DNA from: Spongiivirga citrea
GTDB taxonomy: Bacteria > Bacteroidota > Bacteroidia > Flavobacteriales > Flavobacteriaceae
Assembly: GCF_010671565.1 (NCBI RefSeq)
Contig: NZ_JAABOQ010000003.1
Span: 248,001 to 312,000 of the forward strand
Length of the DNA stretch: 64,000 bases
Direction of reading: 5' to 3'
The translations under genes were made by a program, and so were the position numbers. A model generated the notes under the pieces. That model was not told the origin of the DNA. It ran no database searches and saw only the letters and a program-made list of their open reading frames with translations. Of the stretch, positions 18,548-27,080 are shown piece by piece; position 1 is the first letter of the stretch; each line of letters opens with the position of its first letter.

Positions 18548-19705
18548 TTGCAGCAACCAATTTCAATTACTGGCCTTTCTTCTATTTCTCCTTTAGGGAG
18601 TAACCGATCGGCAATATGGGAATCTTATTTGAAAAATAAGCATCTTTTCACATCTAAAAGTATCAAAAACGCTTCAGTCCCAATAGCAAGATTAGCGGAA
18701 AATCAGATTACAGCTATTGAATACTTAAGGCAATCGGAATCAAAATACAAGCACTTAGACGACTCTGTTTTATATGCAATTATTACAGCTAGAAATGCCA
18801 TTTCGGAATCAGGCTGGAACCAGGATGATGATTTCGGAATCAATATAGGATCATCTCGTGGTGCTACTTCTTTATTTGAAAATTATCACCAACAATTTTT
18901 GGAAAAAGGAAATACCGAAACACTTACTTCTCCTACCACAACTTTGGGAAATATCTCGTCTTGGGTAGCGCACGATCTACAAACAAAAGGTCCAGAAATT
19001 AGTCATTCCATCACCTGTTCCACTGCATTACACGCAATGTTAAATGGCATCGCATGGCTACAAAGTGGGCTATCAGATAAGTTTTTAGTAGGGGGTAGTG
19101 AAGCCGCTTTGACTGATTTTACTATTGCACAGATGCAAGCGCTTAAAATATATTCAAAGGATCTGAAGAACGAATTTCCATGTCGCGCTCTTGATATGGA
19201 TAAAAAAAGAAATAGTATGATTTTGGGTGAAGGTGCTGCTATGGCATGTCTTGAACTAGGTAAAACAGAGAGTGCACTTGCAACTATATCAGAAATAGGT
19301 TATGCCACCGAACCACTTCAACATAACATATCAATTTCTACTGATGCCGACTGTTTTCAACGATCGATGCATATGGCTATTAAAAAAGTGGGCGAAGAAA
19401 ATATTGATGCCATTGTAATGCATGCTCCAGGTACAATTAAGGGTGATTTAGCGGAGTACAATGCCATACAGAAAATATTTTGTAACAAAATTCCTTTTTT
19501 GACTACAAATAAATGGAAAGTAGGTCACACTTTCGGTGCTTCTGGAATGTTGAGTGTTGAATTGGCCATTCTTATGTTACAGCACCAACAAACCATTGAA
19601 GTTCCCTACATTTCTCCTCAAACTAAACCCGACAAGCTCAATAATATCCTTGTTAATGCAGTCGGATTTGGAGGAAATGCAGTTTCGATCCTACTCTCAA
19701 AATAA
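18548..19705 (+). CDS. Beta-ketoacyl-ACP synthase (KAS II-like) in the biotin cluster
   Basis: A 385-residue condensing enzyme with a complete active site: Cys157 in SITCSTALHAML, His292 in VMHAPGTIKGD, Lys322 and His327 in NKWKVGHTFGASG. The His292 motif departs from the usual AHGT form. It is shorter than FabF (about 413). Only TTG at 18548 can start it, since a stop lies two codons upstream. Its place after bioA suggests a role in building the pimeloyl chain; a general fatty-acid role is possible. Confidence 0.85.
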   Translation: MQQPISITGLSSISPLGSNRSAIWESYLKNKHLFTSKSIKNASVPIARLAENQITAIEYLRQSESKYKHLDDSVLYAIITARNAISESGWNQDDDFGINIGSSRGATSLFENYHQQFLEKGNTETLTSPTTTLGNISSWVAHDLQTKGPEISHSITCSTALHAMLNGIAWLQSGLSDKFLVGGSEAALTDFTIAQMQALKIYSKDLKNEFPCRALDMDKKRNSMILGEGAAMACLELGKTESALATISEIGYATEPLQHNISISTDADCFQRSMHMAIKKVGEENIDAIVMHAPGTIKGDLAEYNAIQKIFCNKIPFLTTNKWKVGHTFGASGMLSVELAILMLQHQQTIEVPYISPQTKPDKLNNILVNAVGFGGNAVSILLSK

Positions 19706-19774
19706 GGAAGAAGTAATATTTTTCGTAACAAAGAAGTTACTATCTTACCAATTGATTAACTAACACTAACTATT

Positions 19775-20344
19775 ATGAATACTTGGTTTGAAGCCCTCTC
19801 TGGGTTTGAAAAAATTTACTGGATTGTCGCCGGGATTTCATCAATTATCTTCGTAATTCTACTCATTCTCACCCTAATAGGTGGCGAAGTAGAAGATTTG
19901 GGTGATGTAGATACTGAGATTGAGGGAGATACTGGAATCGACTTCCAATTTCTATCATTTAAAAATCTAATGGGATTTTTTACCCTATTTGGTTGGTCGG
20001 GTATCGCTTGCATTCAAAATGGCGCTCCGCAATGGATCACCGTTATCATATCAGTTATTTGCGGGTTACTAATGATGACCGCCATGGCCGCATTGTTTTA
20101 CTATTTAGGTAAAATGCAAAGCAGTGGTACACTAAACCTAAAAAATGCGATTAACACAGAAGGTGAAGTATACCTAACCGTTGGATCTAACAGATCTAAA
20201 ATGGGAAAAGTTCAGGTAAAAGTACAGAATGGATTACGCGATCTAGACGCATTAACAGATGATGAGTCCGATCTCACTCAAGGCACTGTCATTAAAGTAA
20301 TCGATGTTACGAATACCGGAATTTTAATTGTCAAACAAATTTAA
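19775..20344 (+). CDS. NfeD/YuaF-like membrane protein, partner of flotillin
   Basis: A 189-residue protein with membrane helices near residues 13-37, 61-75 and 84-112 and a C-terminal beta-rich OB-type domain (about 125-189; TEGEVYLTVG, GTVIKVIDVTNTGILIVKQI). The layout matches YuaF-type proteins, which are encoded directly before flotillin, as here, with a 12-base gap. Such pairs organise membrane domains. The acidic stretch VEDLGDVDTEIEGD lies between the first two helices. Confidence 0.75.
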   Translation: MNTWFEALSGFEKIYWIVAGISSIIFVILLILTLIGGEVEDLGDVDTEIEGDTGIDFQFLSFKNLMGFFTLFGWSGIACIQNGAPQWITVIISVICGLLMMTAMAALFYYLGKMQSSGTLNLKNAINTEGEVYLTVGSNRSKMGKVQVKVQNGLRDLDALTDDESDLTQGTVIKVIDVTNTGILIVKQI

Positions 20345-20356
20345 ACACTAACTAAT

Positions 20357-21793
20357 ATGAAATTATCACAAACTCTCCTGCAGATAGATGGTGGTAGTGC
20401 AACCCTTATCGGAATTGCATTCGCCGTTCTGTTTTTCTTTATAATAATTATCACTTTTATCCGTCGCTATAAGCGATGTCCATCGGATAGAATTCTAGTA
20501 GTCTATGGTAAAGTAGGCTCAGGTAACTCAGCCAAATGTATTCATGGTGGCGCTGCGTTTATCTGGCCGGTAATTCAAAATTATGAATTTCTTGACCTTA
20601 CTCCGATATCGATCGAAGTTGGATTACAAAATGCCTTGAGTAAGCAGAATATTCGTGTCAATGTACCGTCTCGCTTTACAATTGGTATTTCTACAGAACC
20701 TGGCATTATGCAAAATGCAGCTGAGCGTTTATTAGGTTTAGGCCATCAAGATGTTCAAGAATTAGCCAAAGAGATCATTTTTGGTCAGCTTCGTTTAGTG
20801 GTTGCCTCTATGGATATTGAAGAAATTAATGCCGATAGAGATAAGTTTCTTACTAATATTTCGCAAAGTGTAGAATCAGAATTAAAGAAGGTTGGTTTAA
20901 AACTAATCAACGTAAACATTACCGATATTGTAGATGAGTCTGGTTATATCGAAGCGCTTGGTAAGGAGGCTGCAGCACACGCAATTAACGCCGCAAGAAA
21001 ATCAGTAGCTGAGAAAAACAGAGATGGATCGATTGGTGAGGCAAATGCGGTTCAAGATGAACGCACGCAGGTTGCTGCGGCCAATGCAAAAGCTGTTGAA
21101 GGTGAAAACTTGGCAAAAATTGAAGTTGCTAATTCTGATTCGTTACGTCGTCAGCGTGAAGCGGAAGCAGAAAGAGTAGCTATCGCATCGGAAAAAGTAC
21201 AGTCAGCAAAAGCTTTAGAAGAGTCCTATGCGGCTGAAAGAGACGCAGAGGTTGCCAGAGCCGAAAGAGAGCGCAGTAGTCAGCAAGCAGATATTTTGGT
21301 GCCCGCTGAAATCGATAAGAAAAAGGTGGAGATTGACGCGGAAGCTGAAGCTGAACGAATTCGTCGTAAAGCAAAAGGTGAGGCAGACGCAATTTTATTT
21401 AAAGCGCAGGCAGAAGCTCAAGGTTTGTTTGAAGTATTAACTAAACAAGCGGAAGGTTTAGACCAGATCGTTAAAGCTGCTGGCGATAATCCAAAAGACG
21501 CAGTTTTATTATTGATTGCTGATAAATTACCTGAATTGGTTAAAACACAAGCTGAAGCTATTAAAAACATTAAAATCGATAAGGTTACTGTTTGGGATAG
21601 TGGTGCTAAAACTCAAGATGGTAAAAACTCTACTGCCAACTTTATTTCGGGAATGTATAAATCAGTACCGCCATTACAAGAAATGTTTAACATGGCTGGT
21701 ATGCAGTTACCTGAGTATTTAAAAGGTAAAGATGTAACCGCTGAAGAACAAATTGATACTAATGACAAGCCTCAACTAAAGGATGAGGAATAA
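20357..21793 (+). CDS. Flotillin-family protein (FloT/YuaG type)
   Basis: A 478-residue SPFH protein: an N-terminal membrane helix (about 16-35), an SPFH domain (about 50-220, with VYGKVGSGNSAKCIHGG and SVESELKKVGLKLINVNITD), and a long coiled coil rich in Glu and Ala (about 230-390; VARAERERSSQQADI). It forms the membrane scaffold of lipid-ordered domains. The C terminus holds PPLQEMFNMAGMQLPEYL. Operon with the NfeD-like gene upstream; a terminator follows. Confidence 0.92.
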   Translation: MKLSQTLLQIDGGSATLIGIAFAVLFFFIIIITFIRRYKRCPSDRILVVYGKVGSGNSAKCIHGGAAFIWPVIQNYEFLDLTPISIEVGLQNALSKQNIRVNVPSRFTIGISTEPGIMQNAAERLLGLGHQDVQELAKEIIFGQLRLVVASMDIEEINADRDKFLTNISQSVESELKKVGLKLINVNITDIVDESGYIEALGKEAAAHAINAARKSVAEKNRDGSIGEANAVQDERTQVAAANAKAVEGENLAKIEVANSDSLRRQREAEAERVAIASEKVQSAKALEESYAAERDAEVARAERERSSQQADILVPAEIDKKKVEIDAEAEAERIRRKAKGEADAILFKAQAEAQGLFEVLTKQAEGLDQIVKAAGDNPKDAVLLLIADKLPELVKTQAEAIKNIKIDKVTVWDSGAKTQDGKNSTANFISGMYKSVPPLQEMFNMAGMQLPEYLKGKDVTAEEQIDTNDKPQLKDEE

Positions 21794-21812
21794 ATAACTA
21801 ACCTTATTTATT

Positions 21813-21853
21813 AATAGCCCTGATAGTTTATTACTATCGGGGTTATTCTTTTT
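21813..21853 (+). terminator. Terminator of the NfeD-flotillin operon
   Basis: A 15-base imperfect stem AATAGCCCTGATAGT / ACTATCGGGGTTATT with loop TTATT, followed by CTTTTT. Confidence 0.8.
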
Positions 21854-21886
21854 AGACCAGATTTTAACAAGCTTAGCTTTATTGAA

Positions 21887-21919
21887 TTTGGGATATGATT
21901 TGTGAATAGTCTATTTTTG
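21887..21919 (+). promoter_or_regulatory. Promoter of bioB
   Basis: TTTG (21887-21890), 21 bases, TATTTTTG (21912-21919), fitting the Bacteroidota consensus. A transcript would begin near 21926, giving a leader of about 125 bases. Confidence 0.6.
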
Positions 21920-21931
21920 ACTTTATATTAT

Positions 21932-22034
21932 GGCTTAGGGATTGAAGTGGTTACCCCACAGGAGTGATAGCGACGAGGAGTAAAAACGGAAAGCCCGACC
22001 CAACAGAGCGACAGCGAAGTTGGGAAAGCCCCAA
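21932..22034 (+). ncRNA. Structured leader or small RNA before bioB (Flavo-1-like?)
   Basis: Begins TGGCTTAGGGATTGAAGTGG and contains pairing segments: GGCTT (21932-21936) with AAGCC (21991-21995), and CCCAAC (21999-22004) with GTTGGG (22019-22024). The phrase GGGATTGAAG...AGCGGAAAGCCCG type occurs in many flavobacterial spacers and reminds me of the Rfam Flavo-1 motif; that is memory, not a search. It lies between the bioB promoter and start codon. Confidence 0.45.
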
Positions 22035-22049
22035 CAACCAAAAATTTTA

Positions 22050-23144
22050 ATGAGTACGACACGACATAACTGGACGAAAGCGGAGATATTGGCTATTTAC
22101 AATAAGCCGTTAATGGAGTTATTATACGAGGCTGCATCTGTCCATCGCCAATTTCATGACCCTAATACTGTACAAGTTTCAACTTTACTTTCTATAAAAA
22201 CAGGAGGTTGCCCTGAAGATTGCGGTTATTGTCCGCAAGCTGCTAGATATCATACCGATATTGAAGGGAATGACCTAATGAGCGTACAACAAGTCAAAGC
22301 ACAGGCATTACGAGCAAAGTCGTCAGGTAGTAGTCGGGTTTGCATGGGTGCTGCTTGGCGTAATGTTAAGGATGGGCCTGAGTTTGATCAGGTATTAGAA
22401 ATGGTTCGTACTATTAACAAACTGGATATGGAGGTATGCTGTACCCTTGGTATGGTGACCGAAAATCAGGCGCAACGATTAGCAGAAGCTGGTTTATATG
22501 CCTACAACCATAACCTGGATACATCTGAAGAATATTATAAAGAAGTTATCTCTACAAGAGGCTACGAAGACCGATTGGAAACAATTGACAATGTTCGTAA
22601 AACCAATGTCACCGTTTGTAGTGGTGGAATTATTGGTATGGGTGAAAAAGTAGAGGATAGAGCGGGAATGTTAGTTGCTCTTTCAACATTAAATCCGCAA
22701 CCAGAATCAGTACCTATTAATGCTCTTGTTGCAGTTGATGGCACACCTATGGAAGAGGAAACTCCAGTTGAAATATGGGAAATGATTCGTATGGTCGCAA
22801 CGACTCGAATTGTGATGCCAGAAACACAAGTCAGATTATCAGCAGGACGCACAAACATGACTCGCGAAGGGCAGGCAATGTGCTTTTTTGCTGGTGCAAA
22901 TTCAATTTTTGCTGGTGACAAATTATTGACCACTCCTAATCCTGATGTAAATGAGGATATGGAAATGTTTAAAACACTTGGTCTGAATCCGCAGAAGCCT
23001 TTTATTAAGAAAATGCAGCCAGAAACTGTCGAGGCAGCCGATTCTCAATTCGAATCATTAGGTGAGAAACCGAGGTGGACAAGACCAGAACACAAAATTG
23101 ATCGTAACGAAGAAGCAAAAGCTCAGGCAAAAAGTCGTCTCTAA
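22050..23144 (+). CDS. bioB: Biotin synthase
   Basis: A radical-SAM enzyme inserting sulfur into dethiobiotin; 364 residues. The cluster motif is TGGCPEDCGYCPQ with Cys54, Cys58 and Cys61. Also seen are CMGAAWRN, EVCCTLGMVT and YNHNLDTSEEYY, conserved in BioB. The frame runs 10 residues further up into the structured leader, but MSTTRHNWTK is the natural start. It lies about 4 kb from bioA, with its own promoter and leader. Confidence 0.96.
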   Translation: MSTTRHNWTKAEILAIYNKPLMELLYEAASVHRQFHDPNTVQVSTLLSIKTGGCPEDCGYCPQAARYHTDIEGNDLMSVQQVKAQALRAKSSGSSRVCMGAAWRNVKDGPEFDQVLEMVRTINKLDMEVCCTLGMVTENQAQRLAEAGLYAYNHNLDTSEEYYKEVISTRGYEDRLETIDNVRKTNVTVCSGGIIGMGEKVEDRAGMLVALSTLNPQPESVPINALVAVDGTPMEEETPVEIWEMIRMVATTRIVMPETQVRLSAGRTNMTREGQAMCFFAGANSIFAGDKLLTTPNPDVNEDMEMFKTLGLNPQKPFIKKMQPETVEAADSQFESLGEKPRWTRPEHKIDRNEEAKAQAKSRL

Positions 23145-23212
23145 ACTTTAAGAATTCATTAGGAAACCTTTTGTTAACTTTGAGCATTCATCAAGCTTAA
23201 ATCTACTATCAT

Positions 23213-24082
23213 TTGGGATTTCAACTACAAGATATACCCCGGGTAAAAACCATCACCAAATCAGAATTTATCCGTGATTACTTTAAACCGCAGAAACCTG
23301 TGGTTATTGAGAGTTTTATAAATGATTGGCCCGCTTTTAGTAAATGGAATTTAGATTATATGGCAGGTATTGCCGGAGATCTAGAAGTGCCTTTATACGA
23401 CGATCGACCAGTAAAACATGACGAAGGTTTTAATGAACCACATGCGCAGATGAAGATGCGTGATTATGTTGATTTATTAAAACGTGAACCCACAAAGTAT
23501 CGCATTTTTTTATGGAATATTTTAAAAGAAATTCCTGAATTACAAAAGGACTTCACCTTTCCTGATTTTGGTTTACGATTGATGAAAAGCCTGCCAATGT
23601 TGTTTTTTGGAGGGAAAGATTCTTCGACGTTTATGCATTACGATATTGACCTAGCAAATATTTTTCATTTTCATTTTGAAGGGCAGAAACAATGCATTCT
23701 TTTTGATCAGGAACAAAGCCCATATTTGTACAAAGTACCACACTCCTTAATTACAAGAGAAGACATTGATTTTGCGAATCCCGATTTTGAAAAGTGGCCG
23801 GCATTAAAACATGCCAATGGTCATATTGCAAATCTTGAACACGGAAACATCTTATACATGCCCGAGGGTTACTGGCACTATATGCGCTACCTGACACCTG
23901 GATTTTCGATGAGTTTGCGAGCAATTGCTAGAAACCCTAAAAATCTAAGTAAGGCAATCTACAATGTATTCTTTATGCGGTTTTATGATAATTGGATGCG
24001 CAAGCGAAAAGGGCAGGCATGGATTGACCATAAAAATGAACAGGCAGTGTTACGCACACATGCTAAGCTTGGAATATCTTAA
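23213..24082 (+). CDS. JmjC/cupin_8-like protein (Fe(II)/2-oxoglutarate oxygenase family)
   Basis: A 289-residue protein of the cupin-like JmjC group. The iron-binding His and Asp are in FMHYDIDLANIFH and the distal His in MPEGYWHYMRYL; PVVIESFINDWPAFSKW is the typical N-terminal block. Relatives hydroxylate proteins or RNA-associated factors. The only start in reach is TTG at 23213 (stop at 23198). A -7 element TAACTTTG lies at 23175. The target is unknown. Confidence 0.8.
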   Translation: MGFQLQDIPRVKTITKSEFIRDYFKPQKPVVIESFINDWPAFSKWNLDYMAGIAGDLEVPLYDDRPVKHDEGFNEPHAQMKMRDYVDLLKREPTKYRIFLWNILKEIPELQKDFTFPDFGLRLMKSLPMLFFGGKDSSTFMHYDIDLANIFHFHFEGQKQCILFDQEQSPYLYKVPHSLITREDIDFANPDFEKWPALKHANGHIANLEHGNILYMPEGYWHYMRYLTPGFSMSLRAIARNPKNLSKAIYNVFFMRFYDNWMRKRKGQAWIDHKNEQAVLRTHAKLGIS

Positions 24083-24184
24083 ATTAGAGACAAGACGTTC
24101 CTTACATCTAAATCTACCCCCAATGTTTGATTTCTAGGGTTTCTTTTTCTTAATATTCGACCTGTAAAATACGTATCTTTAATT

Positions 24185-24646
24185 ATGCGAAAATTCAAAT
24201 TTGGTCTAATCTGTTTTGTTCTTTTAGGGACAGCTCATGTATGTATTGCACAACATGATTGGAAAATGGAACGCACTATTGGTTTTTCCTGTAATGGTAG
24301 TCGATCCGCCGCATTACCAAAAATCGAAAAGCTATTAATTTCTGAAAGTCCAAGTGAAATCGGGAAGCTTATTTATTCTGAAAATATTGTTGAGCAGTAC
24401 TTTGGAATATTTTATTTAAAAATTAGCGAAACTAAGATCTCTAATATTATTAGCAAGACGGAAAAAGAGCGCATTGACGAATTGTTCGATTTAAATGAAA
24501 AAGTGGGATTTTGTGCTGGCTGTAAACGTGGAAATCAAACAACTCTTAAAGAAATTTTCGAAGGCGCTTCACAACATATTCTGTACTCTACGAAAGATTG
24601 GTTTAATAAAACTTTAAAGAATGCTAAGTACGGACTAGCTGATTAA
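24185..24646 (+). CDS. Hypothetical exported protein
   Basis: A 153-residue protein with a clear signal peptide (MRKFKFGLICFVLLGTAHVCIAQ). The mature part is mostly helical and has three cysteines in the pattern FSCNG ... FCAGC, which could form a disulfide. I do not recognise the family. The 3' end overlaps recX, which runs the other way, by 23 bases. Confidence 0.65.
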   Translation: MRKFKFGLICFVLLGTAHVCIAQHDWKMERTIGFSCNGSRSAALPKIEKLLISESPSEIGKLIYSENIVEQYFGIFYLKISETKISNIISKTEKERIDELFDLNEKVGFCAGCKRGNQTTLKEIFEGASQHILYSTKDWFNKTLKNAKYGLAD

Positions 24647-25103
24647 TTTTTTCATAAACCAAATGTGATTCCCATCCTCGATAAAGCAAATAATCGGCAA
24701 GTTTCTTTTTTCGCTTATAAAGGTTCTTCTCTTTAATTTGAGCTAAGCGTTTTTTGGCTAGTGTATCTAGGGTTTTATGATAGTTATTTATATCAATTTC
24801 TTTTAAGGCGCTATTGATGTTATATTTTGAGATATCTCTTATTTTTAGTTCCCGAACTATTCTATTTCGCCCCCATTTCTTAATATTGAATTTTCCTCGT
24901 GCAAAACTTTGTGCAAAGCGCTGTTCGTTTAAAAAGTTATGCTCTATAAGGTGTGAAACGACAGTGTCGATTGCAAGCGGTATCATATTCATACCTCTTA
25001 GTTTTTGAACGACTTCCTTATGACAACGTTCTTGATAGGCGCAATACGCTTCTAGCTTTCTTTTAGCTTCCGTTACTGTATAAGATTGAGTTGATTGTTT
25101 CAC
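24624..25103 (-). CDS. recX: Regulatory protein RecX
   Basis: A modulator of RecA filaments; about 159 residues. The RecX start YTVTEAKRKLEAYCAYQERC and FLNEQRFAQSFARGKFNIKKWG are characteristic, and three-helix repeats follow to the end (LADYLLYRGWESHLVYEKIN). The frame opens at TTG 25133, but that lies inside the U-tract of the ribonuclease G terminator; GTG at 25103, just before KQSTQSYTV, is the better start. The exact start is uncertain. Confidence 0.88.
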   Translation of the reverse strand: MKQSTQSYTVTEAKRKLEAYCAYQERCHKEVVQKLRGMNMIPLAIDTVVSHLIEHNFLNEQRFAQSFARGKFNIKKWGRNRIVRELKIRDISKYNINSALKEIDINNYHKTLDTLAKKRLAQIKEKNLYKRKKKLADYLLYRGWESHLVYEKINQLVRT

Positions 25104-25135
25104 ATAGCGAATATAAAACTTATGTAAAAACAAAA

Positions 25136-25163
25136 AAGCCTGTCTCGAAAACGAAACAGGCTC
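25136..25163 (-). terminator. Terminator of ribonuclease G gene
   Basis: An 11-base stem AGCCTGTCTCG / CGAAACAGGCT (one mismatch) with an AAAA loop. On the minus strand it is followed by TTTTTTGTTTTT. It ends right where the recX frame opens. Confidence 0.8.
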
Positions 25164-25166
25164 TTT

Positions 25167-26741
25167 TTATTTTAATACAGTACCATTTTCATCTTTAAAA
25201 CGGTACTCTAAATACGTGTAAGCATCTCTAGGTAATATTTTTACCCACTTTTTGTGTTCAAAAAGCCATTTCGAACGGATGGATGGAAATCCTTTTGTTA
25301 AGTAGGCCGCAATAAACGGATGCGTATTCAGCGCTACTTTTTTGTTTTTGTTGTTTGACAAGATTTTTTCCAGATCATGATTAATTTTGTCGACAATTAC
25401 TATAGGGGCTTCTATTTCACCTCCGTTGCCGTTAGGGTCTTCTTCCCTAGTTTTTATAGCCATTTCTGGTCGAACTCTTTGTCTCGTAATTTGTATCAGC
25501 CCAAACTTGCTTGGTGGCAAAATTTTGTGTTTTGCCCTGTCTTCTTTCATTTCATTTCGTAAATGATCAAACAGTTTGCGTCGGTTAGTTGCATTACTCA
25601 TGTCGATAAAATCGATTACAATAATACCTCCCATATCGCGTAAACGTAACTGCCTTGCAATTTCGCTTGCTGCAATTAGGTTTACCTCTAATGCCGTATC
25701 TTCTTGGTTCTTGGCCTTATTAGATCGATTACCGCTATTTACATCTACTACATGTAGTGCCTCGGTATGCTCTATAACCAAATACGCGCCTCGACTCATC
25801 GAAACGGTACGACCAAAAGATGTCTTAATTTGCCTTTCTATGCCATATTTCTCGAATATGGGCACTTTAGACTGATAGTGTTTTACGATTGATTCTTTGT
25901 TTGGTGCAATTTTATGCACATAGTCTTTAATTTCTTGATAAAGCTGTTCATCATCAACTTGAATTCCTGTAAAGCCGTCGTTAAATATATCCCTAAGGAT
26001 AGACGATGCTCTACTTAATTCGCTTAATACTTTTGATGGATGTTTCGCTCTATGCAATTTTTTGCACATTGCTGCCCATTTATTTAGCAGATTTTGCAAG
26101 TCTTGATCTAGTTCAGCGACTTTTTTGCCTTCGGCTACGGTACGAATTATTACACCAAAACCTTTTGGCCTGATGCTTTTTACCAATCGTTTAAGACGGT
26201 CTTTTTCTTCTTTACTCTCTATTTTTTGAGAAACAGAGATTCTATCAGAAAAAGGAACCAGTACCAAATAACGACCAGCAATAGATAGCTCTGAGCTAAT
26301 TCTAGGGCCTTTAGTCGAAATTGGTTCTTTAACGATCTGTACCAAGATTGACTGGTTGGCTTTAAGCACATCATTGATGGCGCCGTCCTTGTTAATCTCC
26401 GGTTCAAATGGGAAATCTTTTAAAGAATAATCTTTTAATTTACCTGTGCTTACACGTTTAATGAACTTTAATAAAGAGGTTAATTTTGGTCCCAAATCGT
26501 GGTAATGCAAAAATGCATCTTTCTCATACCCTACATTTACAAATGCAGCGTTAAGCCCCGATACGGGTTTTCTGATCTTGGCAAGAAAAATATCTCCTAC
26601 CGAAAAATCATTGTTTTCAACCTCTTTATGTAATTCAATTAGTTTTCCATCCTTTAATAAGGCAAAATCGTCAGCAGCATTGCTAGATCTTACGATCAAT
26701 TCTTTGTTCACGCTGATCTGATTTTTATCCCGATACTTCAT
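25167..26741 (-). CDS. rng: Ribonuclease E/G family endoribonuclease
   Basis: A 524-residue RNase G-type protein: an S1 RNA-binding region near residues 45-120 (SVGDIFLAKIRKPVSGLNAA, GYEKDAFLHYHDLG) and the catalytic region with HVVDVNSGNRS and GGIIVIDFIDMSN, holding the two metal-binding Asp. It processes rRNA and mRNA. ATG 26741 is used; GTG at 26711 (VNKELIVRSSN) matches the start of many homologues and is a real alternative. The 225-base upstream spacer has hairpins. Confidence 0.93.
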   Translation of the reverse strand: MKYRDKNQISVNKELIVRSSNAADDFALLKDGKLIELHKEVENNDFSVGDIFLAKIRKPVSGLNAAFVNVGYEKDAFLHYHDLGPKLTSLLKFIKRVSTGKLKDYSLKDFPFEPEINKDGAINDVLKANQSILVQIVKEPISTKGPRISSELSIAGRYLVLVPFSDRISVSQKIESKEEKDRLKRLVKSIRPKGFGVIIRTVAEGKKVAELDQDLQNLLNKWAAMCKKLHRAKHPSKVLSELSRASSILRDIFNDGFTGIQVDDEQLYQEIKDYVHKIAPNKESIVKHYQSKVPIFEKYGIERQIKTSFGRTVSMSRGAYLVIEHTEALHVVDVNSGNRSNKAKNQEDTALEVNLIAASEIARQLRLRDMGGIIVIDFIDMSNATNRRKLFDHLRNEMKEDRAKHKILPPSKFGLIQITRQRVRPEMAIKTREEDPNGNGGEIEAPIVIVDKINHDLEKILSNNKNKKVALNTHPFIAAYLTKGFPSIRSKWLFEHKKWVKILPRDAYTYLEYRFKDENGTVLK

Positions 26742-26837
26742 CGGAATGGATTAAACATAAAGTTGAAAATACATTTAAATAAAAATATACTTTCTCGCAG
26801 CTAATCAATGGCTTCGATTATACTGCAATGTCATTAA

Positions 26838-26888
26838 ATCTCATTTATTGTCTTTTTATAAATGAGGTTCACAGGTTTAAATTCCTGT
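26838..26888 (-). other. Possible structured 5' leader of ribonuclease G
   Basis: Two inverted repeats lie in the spacer upstream of rng: CTCATTTAT (26840-26848) with ATAAATGAG (26858-26866), and ACAGG (26871-26875) with CCTGT (26884-26888). RNase E of E. coli is regulated through hairpins in its own leader; a similar role here is a guess. Confidence 0.25.
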
Positions 26889-26943
26889 AGATACATTATA
26901 CTTAGATAAGTATCTTTTTCAAAGAACGTTTTTTTGTTGACAT

Positions 26944-26973
26944 CAAAAAAAAAGTAGTTAGAACTAACTACTT
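26944..26973 (-). terminator. Terminator after the 29-residue basic protein gene
   Basis: A perfect 10-base stem AAGTAGTTAG / CTAACTACTT with a two-base loop. On the minus strand it is followed by nine T. The stop codon lies in the stem. Confidence 0.8.
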
Positions 26974-27057
26974 CTTTTTATGTCGGTTTGCTCGTCGACG
27001 TTTCTTACGCTTGTGAGTGGCTACCTTGTGCCTTTTTCTCTTTTTACCACTTGGCAT
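26968..27057 (-). CDS. 29-residue very basic protein, probably ribosome-associated
   Basis: A 29-codon gene: MPSGKKRKRHKVATHKRKKR, then RRANRHKKK and a stop. Eighteen of 29 residues are Lys, Arg or His, the composition of small ribosomal proteins (L34, Thx type), but the sequence matches neither. The short gene is followed by a strong terminator and lies 23 bases after the HU gene on the same strand. I recall near-identical small proteins in other Bacteroidota; assignment to a Bacteroidota-specific ribosomal protein (for example bL38) is only a suggestion. Confidence 0.75.
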   Translation of the reverse strand: MPSGKKRKRHKVATHKRKKRRRANRHKKK

Positions 27058-27080
27058 ACTGTGTGTTAATTTTAATTGTT

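Noticed and set aside
25104-25133. TTG at 25133 as recX start
   Set aside because: It lies in the U-tract of the rng terminator; GTG at 25103 fits the start of the RecX domain.
26861-26888. T-arm-like sequence (GGTTCACAGG, then TTTAAATTCCTGT) that could belong to a tRNA
   Set aside because: The loop is 8 bases, no acceptor stem pairs at the right distance, and no anticodon arm or CCA was found.
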